Under the pieces are notes generated by a model. The model was not told the origin of the DNA, ran no database searches, and was given only the letters and a program-made list of their open reading frames with translations. A stretch of DNA of 64,000 bases, from the NCBI GenBank assembly GCA_030374805.1, contig JARGSG010000202.1, positions 806,001 through 870,000 on the forward strand, read 5' to 3'. This document shows, one piece after another, positions 34,285-46,099 of this stretch. The stretch's first letter is position 1. Each line of letters starts with the position of its first letter. A program made the translations under genes and the position numbers. The DNA is from Gracilaria gracilis. Its lineage: Eukaryota; Rhodophyta; Florideophyceae; Gracilariales; Gracilariaceae.

Positions 34285-35677
34285 AGATACGTGGCTTGCA
34301 CAATCGGTTTCATTTGCGAAGCAGTTTGTACGCCTGGCTGTCACAATTTTGTCAGTAGTGCACGGATGACGTGAAGTTTGGCGCACGTAGTACTCGTAAG
34401 CAGCGGTAGAGTGTTGTCGTCCCGAAGTGAGATAGTTTGACAGAAGCATTGATTCTGTTTTGTGTCCTACACTAAACCCGAATGACTGCTGTTCTCCAAT
34501 TGAAAACGATCTCTAGATGTCTGACGAAAAGAGCGTTGCCCTCTGCGGCGCAAGTAGTTCCCCGCGAGTTGATTCGATGTGCGTCGCTACTGTGACGTGA
34601 CGGATGTTTATTATGTGGTACTGAAGTGAAGAACTTCGCGTATGAACTGAAAGGAGCATTTGAATCACAAGTAGAAACCCCTTCTGTACAAATCTAAGTG
34701 TTGTTGGAACGTTCTATTGACCGAAGGCTATTACATATCTGGAGGCTTTTCAGCGAAGGGTGTTGAGCGCCTCACGAGCGCGGGGATGGCCGTGCGACAT
34801 GCGCAATATACGGCGCTAGCGCTACGCACAACGTAACGAGCACCAGTGCGCACGCGGTGGGCACTAGGTTCAGCAATCGCCTTAGCGGCAGAAAGGATAT
34901 GAGCACCTGCACGAAGGTGGCCCACAGCTTGAGTAGAAGCAGCGGTGCGGCGCACTAACTGAACGCAGGTGCGCCAGAGACGTGTTCCGCATCACAATAA
35001 AAACCAACTTCATCTGGGCCAGATACCTATACCTAGCACGCTGGGCCTTATGTAACTCCCATGCAAACGCAAATGAGGCAAAAGGGAGCCTAAGAGTAAA
35101 ACGATGGCACATGGGGTGCAAACTGCCAGACATGAAGCACGTGACTCCAGTCTATATATTCTATTTCTGCACCTCCAAATAAGAATTACAGTGAGAAGTG
35201 CGTATATGTGTTCTCCTCGCACTCTTTCGACCCCTAAAACTGTAAAATACACTCTCTTCGCACTCCCTACACATGCAGGATCCCTAATAGGGTGAGGAGA
35301 TATTGTGCTACAGGAGAAGAAGGGAGAGATGCTTAAGTAGAGAACGGCGTTGCCGATGTATACATCGATAAAGTGGTTTCAGAGGAAAAGATGGTTTTTA
35401 TGACTAAGTAGTTGAAAGAATGAGGTAGGTGGGTATGAAGGGATTAGGACTGATGAATGTGTTTATGAAAAGAGATGTGTTGAAATGAAGTATAAAGGGG
35501 AAGATTCAATGGTAAGGAGTTAAGGAACGGGCGCTGTGGATTAGTTTTTTGGGATGGTACTGAAAGGAAAAAACGAAAATATGGAAATATCTGGGAGAAA
35601 TGGAGTTTTTGGGGAGTGGCGGGAAATTGAGGTATAGAAAATTGTGATACAAAAAGGCCTGCAGGGTAGAGGGCTGT
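34285..35677. other. Long spacer, no gene recognised
   Basis: A GC-rich island at about 34745-34990 contains Ala/Arg-rich open pieces on both strands without a recognisable family. The rest (35.3-35.65 kb) is AT- and purine-rich and shows nothing I can name. Confidence 0.35.
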
Positions 35678-36740
35678 GTGGCCACGAGTGTAACGGCTGT
35701 GATCAGGGGTGGCAAGGACGAGGGTTGTGGTAAGTCGCTCAGGCCTGTTCAAGTCGTTTATCGCCGGACGCCGTCTTTTCTCAGGATTTCGAATGGATAC
35801 GTTGGTGACGAGGAGCTGATGGCTCTGCTGCATAGGACGGAAGTGCCAGAGACGCCGCCGCGGGAGGGAGGGGGTACTGAGGGGGTTTTTGTGAGTCAGA
35901 GGGTTTGTAATGGGGATGGAGGAGGCGGTGGAGGTGATGGGGATGGATATGGAGGAGGAGGACCGGAGAGAAGGTTTATGGGGGAGATGGAGGAACGGGT
36001 GAGGAAGCTTGGGGGGAGTTTGAGGGAGCACTTTGACGACATGCTGTCGGAGATGGTGGCAGACATGGGAGGGGTGGTGCTGAGTGTGTCGGAGGTTAGG
36101 GTGCCGGTGGAATTGATTTCGACGATTCGGAAGAGGATGAAGTTGACTGGGGTCGGGGCTGTGGGACATGTGAATGGGATGTTGCAGTGCGATTAGGAGG
36201 AAGATGAGGAGGCTGGGAAAGGAGAACATAGGGCTCAAGGGTAGGGTTGAAGTGTTAGAGGAGCACGTGGGACAGGTGGAGAAGGCGTGCAAATTGCTGA
36301 TGGATTTGAAGGAAATGATGAGGAGAGAGGGAGTAGGGGTGAGAGAGGGAGCAGGTTAAGGGTCGCCGGTGACGCCTGGTTCTCGGCGTGGGCGGGGGAG
36401 TGTGAGGGAGAGGGGGGGAGAAGAGAAGGAAGGAGAAGGTGTGGGGAGTCGACTGAAGAAGAGGAGGAAGGGTGGGGTGATGGTGGACGAGGACGTGAAG
36501 GTGTTTGCGCCGCTGCAGCTGCCGGGTGGCGCGCCATTGGTGGGTTTCGGGAGTGCGGCGGCAGCTGCGAGGACGGTGGAGCGTATATTGGAGGAGCAGG
36601 AGGAGAAAAGGCTAGGAGGGGTTGGAAGCCACTTTGGGGCTAGGAGGGTGTACCAGAATGGGGAGAGTTGTCCGTTGGACTTCTTTAACTTCACGTTTAG
36701 GGAAACTGTGACTCAGGATCCGAATGCCGAGTTGGAGTAA
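35678..36740 (+). pseudogene. Right-end basic/coiled-coil protein of the 30 kb element
   Basis: The first frame (35678-36196) encodes a Gly-rich linker and a helical part (MEERVRKLGGSLREHFDDML; VPVELISTIRKRMKLTG). After a frame change near 36175-36195 a second frame continues with a predicted coiled coil (ENIGLKGRVEVLEEHVGQVE), a TAA at 36357-36359, then RRGRGSVRERGGEEKEGEG, the basic cluster RLKKRRKGG and a C-terminus VYQNGESCPLDFFNFTFRE ending at 36740. The coding strand is strongly purine-rich, mirroring the dioxygenase gene. Its position just inside the right inverted repeat suggests an element-encoded protein, perhaps DNA-binding. No family recognised. Confidence 0.5.
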
Positions 36741-36820
36741 ACCAGCGCTGGTGACCCGAGAGTAAAATTTTTGAGTGATTTTGACGACTGGGACGAATGT
36801 GAGGTAATGGGCAGTGGCGC

Positions 36821-37010
36821 ACGAACTGCAAACTAGCTTACAACTTCAACAAATGGAGTTCAACTGCGGCACGTGGAAATGCGATTTCCAAAAATTTTTT
36901 TTTGCCTTGCCAACTAGCGCAATCTGCGAAATTGCTAGTTTTTTCGGACTTTTATTTTCATAACTAGCTATCTAGCATACTAAACTAGCATTCCCAGAAC
37001 ACCGCCGATG
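36821..37010 (-). repeat. Right terminal inverted repeat and subterminal motif cluster
   Basis: The reverse complement of 37010-36982 matches the left end at 26 of 29 bases. TGCTAGTTT-type motifs occur at 36933 (exact) and, inverted, at 36982 (exact), with degenerate copies at about 36820, 36911 and 36962. Confidence 0.55.
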
Positions 37011-37039
37011 ATATTGGAGTCACCTCCTAGTATGTTGGA

Positions 37040-39475
37040 GGTTGACCACACCTGCACACCCCCTCCCCTTTCTCCGCTCATGGGGGCTGCCAAGCGCCAC
37101 CGCTCAGCCACCAACTCGTCCCTCAAGTCCAACACGGCCGATCGAAAGAAAGCCTTCTCCGCCCGAGGGCGTGGACGTCAGCCCAACGCCCGCTGTGCCG
37201 GCCGCGAGAGCCCGCGCCCCTCGCAGAGTGCTTCAAGCAGCAATGCGGGGAGGTGCTCGATAAATTCAGCAAAAAAGAGCGCTATGATATCTTCCGCGAA
37301 CCCGTCAAGGGCGTCGCCAACCACCATGGTATCATCTAACGCCCTATAGACCTCTCCACCGTGCGCTCCAAACTCATGGGTAGCGAGTACAAGGGCCTTG
37401 GCGAATTCCGTAAAGATCTCGACCTCATCTGGTCCAACTGTCTGCTTTTCAACGGAAAGGAACCCACCAACCTCTTCAGAAAGAAAGCGATCGATCCACG
37501 TCGACTAACTGAAAAGCTCATCGTCAACACTCGCCAGCAGCTTGAGAAGGACAAGGAGGTGCTCCACCGTTGGAAGGAGAAATATAGGAAGCGTGGCCAA
37601 AACATGGCCGCCAACGCAGCCATGCTCCACACCCATCTTCATGGCTCTCCGAGACCATACTCACCTACAAACAGCGCCCTGACGTCGCGAATGCGCAATC
37701 TCGTCGAGCCGATGGCAACGGCCGACTTCACCAGCGACTATCACTGGGGCAGAAGTCCAGAAGAGAATGCGATTGCCGGAGCTTTGCGTTTGCAATACGA
37801 CGGAACCGCTGGTTTGTACAAGAAGGGTATGCGCAACGCACCCATGTCTCAGTATACCAAACGCGATAGCAGTATTTCTCATATCGCGATTGTGCATTAT
37901 AGCCCTCGCCAAGATGATTGGGCGCCATCTGACCGCGTTGAGGCCCATACATGTCGTCACGTATCTATTTCGCCGATTCTTTGCCACTCGTTGCCAGTGA
38001 GTAGAATGTCCAACCCATGCACGCCGGATCCGCGAACCGAATTTGTATTTGTCAGCAATTATGCTGAGTATCTTTACCATTTTTCGGAGGTAGTGGTTCG
38101 ATAGCGTCGGATATTGTCACGGAAATTCTCAATCCCGAACTCATGCTCCGCACGCAGCACCAACGGTTACGAAAAAGCGGTCTCTCTCCCAACGATATTG
38201 CAATGGCTATCAAGGCGGAAAACGCAGTTCATTCATAGCTTCCGCTGCACAAACAGCTAAAGCTTTGGAACAAGGATTCCATTACCTAATTGGCAGATGA
38301 CATTGAACGCATTGATAAGCGAATGGTGTCAATTATGCCGAGGATACAGAGAATCGTGCAATGCAGTCGAGTTTCCTTCAGATTATAAAAAAGCCTATCT
38401 CTACTTAGAACGGACGAACGCAAATTGGTGTTACCCCAATTCCGCTGCCAGCGAGTATTCCGGCTTTTCCCTTAACGGATTCTTCAAGCCTCCGATTCAG
38501 AAGAAGGCACCACAGTCAGTCTCCCGCAGTTCTCCTTCGTCAGGCGGTTCTGGTCGAGGTCCACGAACGCAGATACCACCTGGGGTTATGTTGGATCAAA
38601 CTATGACAGCGGTGCCTAATGCCAACTTTCAACAAGGTTTCTGGCGATCATTTACGAGTGTGGGGTCCCAACAAATGTCGCCCAAGCAAATGTACAACGA
38701 GCAAACAAAATTGGGTATGTTCTAGACGTATTAACAGCCAGGGATGGTAATGTAGATCGTTTTAAGAATGGTCGACAGCTTCAACGCCCAAATCCGCCGA
38801 ATTTCACCCGCACTATAGCAAGTGCTGTCGGAGGACAGATAAAAAAAGCAGTCCCAAATAGCTCTCCTAACAACTCTATATTCTCAAGGCCACCGGAAGT
38901 AGAAATGAATCGGCGCCATGTGATCCTGTATCGGCAGTACCGGTTTCTGGTTCGAAAACATCAATGAGAGAAGGCGTTTGGATGACGATTTCCTGGATAA
39001 GGAGAAAACTAAGCGACTTAAAAAGGTTGCGGCTGCCAAGAAGAATACAAAGGAGAGTAATCAGGGCGGTAGGGAAGGCGAAAAGCCGAATGGAATGCTG
39101 ACTATCTCAATAGGGTTGTGAGACTTGCAAGAAGGTATCAAGAAAGGCATGAAAAAAGCAATAGCGGCTGAGAAGAAAAAAAATGCTAAGAAAGCGAGTG
39201 CGGTTGCAGCGCCAAGTGCAATGAAAAAGGCGATTCAAAAGATGAACGGGGAGAAGAAGAAGCAAATTGAAAAGATCAAGGTTAGCATGAACCAGATACA
39301 CCAGCAAAATGATAGGGCGGCTTTTAAACGCAAGATATCGCAGCATGGGGATGAAATTATTGACTATAGAGCAAAGAAGAGAGTTCAGGTTTATAGTGCA
39401 AAGAATGTGAACGTTTCCCTACTACCACCCGGTGGCCAGTCTCTAAGATATCTCCCGGCCACCGCGATCACATAA
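37040..39475 (+). pseudogene. Bromodomain protein pseudogene
   Basis: The bromodomain lies at about 37255-37530: CGEVLDKFSKKERYDIFREP, then, after a TAA (37337-37339) where a Lys codon would sit, PIDLSTVRSKLMGSEYKGL, FRKDLDLIWSNCLLFNGKEP. The acetyl-lysine-contacting Asn of L-F-N-G is kept. A basic helical stretch follows (TRQQLEKDKEVLHRWKEKY). The middle (37.8-38.9 kb) is recoverable only in scattered frames with several stops. The C-terminus at 39125-39475 is Lys-rich (MKKAIQKMNGEKKKQIEKIK) and ends SLLPPGGQSLRYLPATAIT. Bromodomains read acetylated histones. It begins immediately right of the 30 kb element's right repeat, so the element may have landed in or beside it. Nonsense and frame lesions mark it as dead. 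Confidence 0.7.
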
Positions 39476-39537
39476 ATATCTACAAAGACGAAACATGAAC
39501 AGAAGAGAAGAGATAAGTAGAAAAGAAAACGGAGTGG

Positions 39538-41325
39538 TTAGCTATCATTCTGTGAAGAGTTTCCTGGTTGAATGTTCTCGCAAAACTCCCTGTAAAGCTC
39601 CTTGTTCATCTCATAAGTATCTTTGGCGAATTTCTTCAGGTCATTATCGTCACTTGCCATTGCGCGCTTGTAGAGAATCGCACTTGCCATAAATTCTGAG
39701 AGCAGCTCGTTCAATTGCAGAGAACGTACGGGGGCCTCCATATTTTCTTCTGTGTTGTAGAGCTCTGCGCCTTCTGAATCTCCAAGTGCTCAGCCATTAT
39801 ATCATTAAAATTATCAAACCACTTCGACACGTTCTCGAAACTTTGTTCCAATTCTGAACTCTTTCTCTTCCTCGTCTGCGGTCTTGTTGATGATTCATTG
39901 ACACTTTCTTCCACCTCACCCACACCTTCTTCATTACCCCCTGTTCCTCCTGTTGCTGAGTGAATTAACTTCTTAGCCAGCTGTATAAGCTTCGTATCTT
40001 CTTGCAAAGTACCCACACGGCAAACCAGAAAAAGAACAAGTGTTCTTTTCGCCTCTGCAGTGTATTGTCCGGACCCAGAGTAGGATAGAAACCTTGAAAC
40101 TCTGCTATGGTCGTTCTGCCCTGATGCAGACCAACGATTGTATGTCTTAGTAAACTCCTTCTTAGATCCGTAAAATTTATTCTGCAATAGCGCCGCCCCC
40201 CCCGTACTGCAATGGTTTTTCACTTGAGTCCACTTCATCCAGATATCCGGCAAACGTCTCTCGTGACTCTACTGTCGTGTCGTTAAACCTTAATTCAATG
40301 ACACCCCAAAACGCATCCCTCGTAACCCTCGCGTCCAGTTCCACCCTAGTAAGCGTCGCTCCTGTTGTCTTTAGCAACGCATGCCGGCACCGCTCGTCAT
40401 CGCGCAGGAGCACATAGAGCCTTGCGAATTCGTTCAATGTAAAGTTCTACGCTCTCTCATTCTCCTGCTGTGCTTCATTTTTTGGGCCTTCTACGAAACG
40501 AGCCATTTCTTTCATGAATTCCTCCTTGTCTCCTGGGGATATTCTCGCAATGATGATTGGTACCTCCGAGAGGATATTACATGTGTAAAAAGACTCCTGC
40601 GCCTCATGCTCCCATTTTCTGTATTCTTGCAGCTTTTAGTTTGCGTCGATAAGATCACCCAGCATCAAACGTTTCCGATTCTGTATAAAAACATGAATTA
40701 GTACACGTGATATAAGTATGTTCCTAGACCTATTGTTTTGCTTCAACTTCCAGTGCTTGCTGATCTTTCGAGGACCCTTCACCTGCTGTAGCGGTAGAAA
40801 ATAATGAAACCGAATAACACGGTCAGTTTGCTGGAACGTAAACGATTGAAACTTCGGAAGCTCCCCATCCAGATCTAATTTTTTTATTGACGGTGTAGGT
40901 TGGCTAGCGTCGTCTTGGTTTGTTGTAGGACCTTGATTTCGAGCTTCGGAAATGTTTATAACGCGTGAGACAGAACTATGTCCCCGTGGGATTCGACGGA
41001 GCCCTAAACGGTGTTCTTCAATCTCGGAGTTGTTAAGACGTACATTGTCATGATCTGAACCCGACACAAGACGGGAATGAGGCAAAGTAGGCTGATCAAG
41101 CAACGGAACAAGTAAGCATGGGTCAGGTGTTTGTGTGGGCTCTTGCGCTTGTGCCGAGATGCCGCGATACTGGGGTGACCTCCGCGTGGTGGTGTTGGGC
41201 AATGACGCACTTTCACTTTCAAGTGGATATGCATTGTTTAAGTTCGAGGCAGGGAGCAATATTTGAAATGAAGGAGTTATAGGTGTGTTGGAATCCGCTA
41301 TTATCGAATTTCGACTAGGAGCCAA
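39538..41325 (-). pseudogene. Unrecognised ~560-residue protein, degraded
   Basis: A minus-strand gene runs from ATG 41325 to the stop at 39538, tail-to-tail with the bromodomain relic. Its first frame has in-frame stops at 40636 and about 40440. A slip in a G-run near 40195 and another frame change near 39735 split the rest. The N-terminal 230 residues are Ser/Pro-rich. A central conserved-looking part reads ARLYVLLRDDERCRHALLKT, DARVTRDAFWGVIELRFND, then FYGSKKEFTKTYNRWSASG. A basic segment (TRPQTRKRKSSELEQ) and helical C-terminus (WFDNFNDIMAEHLEIQKAQ; LLSEFMASAILYKRAMASDD) follow. The layout resembles transposon-derived DNA-binding proteins, but I do not recognise a family. Confidence 0.5.
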
Positions 41326-41664
41326 GTGCAGTTATACTTGCAGATTATGACACAAGTCGTGGCTCGCACCGCAGTAAGTTGCAGCGAATTTATGTTCCCC
41401 TTTTTGGGTTGCACGCATTTGGAAAGCTCGTCTTTCCACTCTCTTTACAATGCGCCCTAGCAGCCGTGGGGCCACTCAGAGAGATTTCGACCCGTCTGAG
41501 GACCACAAAGTCCGAAATTGTTTACACCATTGTCCGAAAAGAGGCTTTAAGAAAAGAACTGGGTCAAAATCAAACGCGCCGATCACAAGGCGTAGTTTGA
41601 ATTTACATATCATGTATTTATGAATTCATGATCTCTTAATAACGAGCCTCATACACACTTATCT

Positions 41665-44079
41665 AGTGTGGCTGGGCCCCCGGAAAATCTACGCACTGTA
41701 CAGGTCGTAGAAAAATGGGGGCAGAACCTCCCCTTCTTTGTAACAAATACGCGCAGAACCTCCGTTATAGGAGTAACGCTCCCCGAACCTCAACATCTCC
41801 TGAGCTCCTGCCAAGCGTTTAGAGCCTCCGTAGCAGAGGTTATTATTGGCTTTCACTCATTTTGCCGCGTGAGAGGATCCGCACTCCGGTTAATTTTAGA
41901 AATGCGCGCACTATTCTGTTGCGCTTCCCCGAAATTCCGCTTACCACCGCCACCACGCGCATCACCCGCCCATCACAAACTTCTTCCTCCGTCGCGGAAA
42001 CCCATTTCTAACCGCCGCCGTCACCACCACACTACACCATCGTCACCGTCACTAGCCCCTCTTTTTCATCGTGAAACACCTATCGCAGTCAACGTTACAT
42101 TAGTACAGCCGTCGCTGCTGCACCCTAACCGCTGTTACCGTTTCAGTCCGAGACCCAACGCAACCGCAGGCATCACCCGCTACTCGCGTCCATCTTCTTT
42201 CGCTGTGCTTCGGCGTTAGTTTTCCCCTCACCGCCATGATCGCGCCATAATCAACCGCACATACCATCATACCCTGTTGCCTTCGCCGCAATACACTCAC
42301 CGCTGTTATTTTCATAGCTCCACCGTCGTCCCGGCTTTAATCTGTCACTTTCAATGCAATAATTCGACCCCTGTTATGTTCACACCCCCCACCATCCCTA
42401 CTACCATACTTCACTGCCCTCCATGCTGCACCATAATGACCTTCGCCGTGACCGAGAGCCCACTGCCACTGCTTCCGTGCGCATCACCAGCCCCTGGAGG
42501 CCTTCGTTCACCATCGCGCCCCAGCATTTGTCCGTCCACCCCCGCGTCCATCGCTACATGAATGTATCCCATAAGCTGTTTTGGGATAGGACATTCTGTG
42601 CACAGCAAGATCCAGTATGGGTAAGACTGCCGTGTCGTGTTGGTTCTTACTGTAATAGAGCAGATTATGCCCGTTGGGGGTAATGTGAGTGCTATGGGTA
42701 TAGGCCACACTTGTGAATTGGCTTATCAAATCATCCATGAGACGGATCATTTTTTAAGTAACTAAACAACATTAAATTCTTCTGGCTTCTAATACCTTGC
42801 ATAGTAGTTGAAACCCCTGGCAAAGTCTGGCTCACATTCAAATAGGATGTGCATGGTGTGTTTTTCTTTGTGCGGGAGAGAGTTTGTGTGAGAGATTGCA
42901 AGAGACACAGATTGATACATGGACAGAGACAAGACACACAAAACGAAATGAACTTATGTTTAGAGAAGTCGATTTAACTCTAGCATTCTTGATCTAGTAG
43001 GTGCTCTACTCTGCCTAAAAGTCAGGCTCAAGGTCCTAATGCACACACCAGGTGTCCCACGTCAACTTTATGGTTAAATCAGAGCTATATTTACGTTGGG
43101 ATCTCCTTACGAAAAGTATTTCAACATGTCATTCCGAGTCTCCAAAATACAAAATCCACCAGAGATCTTACCTTAAACTTTCAAATAACGGCGCAGGGTT
43201 AAGACAAAAGCCAGAATTCCTGAGGTGCTAGTGGTCAGCAGGGTGGTGATTAATGTAGGACTGCACCGAAACGGTGATTATGGTGCGGCAGCAACGGCAG
43301 TAAAAGTGTGACGGCTACAGCTGTGAAGGTGTGGTGGCAAAAGCATTATTGTGTGGAGGCGATGGCGACGGTGTCGGTTAGAATGGGGGTGATTTTCGTA
43401 TCGGAGTGGGAGGCAAATGAAGGACGAAGACCGGGAAAGGCGGATAATGCCCACGAAGACGGTTGTAAGCGGTCTTGCATAGAAATGGAAGACAAATAAA
43501 GCAACGGTGGTTATATTGCAACGGCACCGCAAATGAAGATGTAGTGATTTTGATGAAATACGGATATAAAAGTAGAAAGGGTGTATGGGTGACAAAAGTA
43601 TGCGTATTGCGGTGACTGCGTTATTGGTGTTGCGGTCGGAGTTCGGTAGTGACGGCGGTAGGTCTGTAGCAGTTGACAACGACCGGGATTTAGTGGGTAG
43701 GGCCGTGGATTGTGGTAACGGCTGCAGCGGTTGAAGACATATTTGTGCGACGGAGGAAGAATGTTGTGAGAGGCGGGTGATGTGCGTGGCGGCGGGTGAT
43801 AAGCGGACTGTCGGGGATGCGCAACAGAATAGTGCGCGCTTTTTTGAATTTAGCCGGAGTGCGGATCCTGTCAGGCGGTCAAAATGGGTGGAAGCCAATA
43901 AGAAGCCCTGCTACGGAGGCTCTAAACGCTTGGCAGGAGCTCAGGAGATGTTAAGTTTTTGGGAGCGTTACTCCTATAACGGAGGTTCTGCGCGTATTTA
44001 TTACAAAGAAGGGGAGGTTCTGCTCCCCTTTTTCTACGACCTGTACAGTGCGTAGATTCTCCGGGGACCAGTGCGGCTG
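41665..44079. mobile_element. Mutator-like non-autonomous element with long TIRs and 10-bp TSD
   Basis: Long inverted repeats face each other: 41675 to about 42000 aligns with the reverse complement of 44069 to about 43750. In the first 30 bases 28 agree. Just outside are AGTGTGGCTG (41665-41674) and AGTGCGGCTG (44070-44079), a 10-bp target duplication with one difference. Long TIRs and 9-11-bp duplications are the hallmark of Mutator-like (MULE) elements. The interior (42.0-43.75 kb) has no recognisable transposase, so the element is non-autonomous. The GC-rich Arg/Ser-coding look of the arms is a by-product of the repeat. Confidence 0.8.
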
Positions 44080-44282
44080 CCACCATCGCGCATTTCGACG
44101 CTGTCCACCTCGACGCACCATCTTGTGAATATACAAAGGTACATAACCCCAAACAGTTCCAACGCTCACCATTCTGCCACCCGTTCACCCATCCCCTTCA
44201 CGCGCGTCTTGTGCGTCCACCGTCACGGTTTCAAGCACCATTCGCTGAATGCCGTCTCAGATTGTCTGTCCCCATCTCAACG

Positions 44283-45210
44283 TTACTCCTTTCGTTTACC
44301 GCCTGTAATTGAACGAGCCCAGCATTGAGAAAGCCCTTCCACCGTGTTTGGCCTTTGAATGTGCTTCCATCTGTACGTAAAGCACAGCTGCATCGCCATT
44401 CCAAACGCCAGACTTGCTCCCACTTCAATCGCCCCAATGATGATTATCACCTCGTCCAACACCGTTATCTGCGTCACCTGTTCTCATGGAACGCTCACAC
44501 TCACGTTATCGTTTCTTGTGTCCAAAATCCTTCGCATTGTGCTGGATAGACCATTCATAGACGCTAGCATGGAGTAGTCGATTCCTTGGTTCATAACGTG
44601 TTCCGCGCTCATTAGAAACTTTTCCCGGAATTCAAATGTGCCCATCTTCTGCAGTACCACATCCAAAGGCCTAATCACCACGTCGTAATAATATTGGGGT
44701 TTCACCTCGAGAAGAGTTTTCAATCTCAGATAACGAAGGTTCGGTGAAAACGTAGTAGTAATCAATCACGTTTCCGCTCATGTTATGGCAGAGAAACTGG
44801 AAAAAAGTGCCCCAAATGGTGCTGCGTGAAGCAGTGAATGTTGGCAGAAAGCATTCGAACCCCGAAGAATTGACGATGCTTATGTCCATGCCCTTTGCTT
44901 CAAAACTATGTCGCTTGGGAGAAGAAAATCTTCCTCCAAAAAGTGTACGATAACGCGAAGGGGATCTTCAACGAATGAAAAACTTTTCATGTCATTCAGA
45001 TAACCGGGCTCGAGTTTTACGTTGAGCAAGAAGATCAACTTCACTTTTTGTTCTATATACTTGTTTGATTGTGCCCTCAACACAATTGATGAACAGCAAG
45101 TCGTTTGTCGAAGAGTATATGGCGTTTCCAATGCTTGCAGTAAGCCAACCATCGTCGTCCCTAAACGACCAACGATCAAACACCAGTTCTGCCTGGTCCT
45201 CGAAGGTCAA
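44283..45210 (-). pseudogene. Degraded membrane-protein gene, family unknown
   Basis: Minus-strand pieces in several frames read as one decaying protein: DQAELVFDRWSFRDDDGWLT (about 45190), VEDPLRVIVHFLEEDFLLP (about 44960), SSGFECFLPTFTASRST (about 44860), YYYDVVIRPLDVVLQKMGTF (about 44690), YSMLASMNGLSSTMRRILDT, and a membrane segment TVLDEVIIIIGAIEVGASLA (about 44450). At least three frame changes and two stops are present. No family was recognised. It lies next to the MULE-like insertion, which may have truncated it. Confidence 0.45.
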
Positions 45211-46099
45211 AAAGCGAATCGTTCTCTTGATTGCTGTACTCTAACTAATTCATTCTTGGTTCAGTAACGAAAGCGCTTTGTACACGCTTGGTCACCAAGT
45301 GATGATGATCTCGGAAGTCAAGTATCGTTTCCAAGTAGACCAGAATAGCAATGCACACCATTCGAAGCAGAAAGATTAAAGCATGCGACAATTGAAGATT
45401 GAAGCGACCCTCATTCCAGAGAGGATAAGATAACGACTTAACTCGAATACTCTTGTCTTTTTAGGCCAGATTGTGAGAACATAACGATGCGGCTTTGGAT
45501 GTGACATCAATTAGAACCGGAAATGGTAATAGTTCAAAGATGAGAAACACCAAAGCTGCGGTGACACCATTTCCAAAAGGTAGTTCGATCATTGTAACTA
45601 CTCGAATTCGGCAAGGAGAGCTGAAGTTATACTTGCAAATACAAAGGATCCAGCAACGAGAGAGACTGTTGGGAGTTCATAACCGCTTGATTCTTGGGAA
45701 CAGGTGCGGTAGAAACGTTTGGTGCCAAGGCACAAACGATCAACCAGCACCACCAGAGTGCAGTAACTACTTGGTCCTGCACACTGGTGCAGTGCGATAC
45801 GTTGAACTACGGGTGCGTTCCAAAACGTATAAAATGCTGTAGATCCAAACCGGAGTTTGGAGCAAGCATGTCGAAGTCCTACGGACAGACTGAAATTTCT
45901 GTGACTTCCCGCATGGATGTCAGTAGTATAAGTAGTCACCAAACATGAGTAAAGCCTAGAGAGCTGTGATGAACTCCACAAACTGCTAGACCCCAGCTAC
46001 ACTCTTCCAACGGGTTATCGGGCCCCTCGAGGCAGTTCTACTTGGTTTCACCGTCTTTCTTTCGCATTCTACACTTTTTTACACGCCGCACGCGATATT
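45211..46099. other. Spacer upstream of truncated copia element
   Basis: No gene is supported. An LTR for the plus-strand copia element that follows would be expected here, but no sequence resembling the LTRs at 56.8 and 62.4 kb was found. Confidence 0.35.

Larger units (their letters stand above)
6940..37010. mobile_element. Proposed ~30 kb DNA transposon with chromatin-modifying cargo
   Basis: The two limits are inverted copies. The 29 bases from 6940 match the reverse complement of 37010-36982 at 26 positions, ending in a shared GAATGCTAGTTT. Both ends continue with AT-rich DNA carrying clustered TGCTAGTTT motifs in both orientations (6960, 7068, 7112, reverse at 7132; 36933, reverse at 36982, plus degenerate copies). 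This resembles the subterminal transposase-binding repeats of CACTA-type elements. Just inside each end sits a gene reading in from the left (the transposase) or ending near the right end. The cargo includes a DNA methyltransferase-SET protein and a 2OG-Fe(II) dioxygenase-like protein. I saw no convincing target-site duplication. The unit also holds relics of host-like genes (MYST, HemW-like), which may be captured DNA or later insertions. The alternative is that the end similarity marks two separate insertions of a small related element. Confidence 0.5.

Noticed and set aside
6929..37020. Target-site duplication of the 30 kb element
   Set aside because: Flanks outside 6940 and 37010 show no convincing direct repeat of any usual length.
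44840..44875. Possible tRNA T-loop (reverse complement GGTTCGAATGC)
   Set aside because: No cloverleaf arms around it; it lies in the degraded membrane-protein frame.
45495..45981. Open frames on both strands upstream of copia
   Set aside because: No motif, no homology signal, and they overlap one another antisense.
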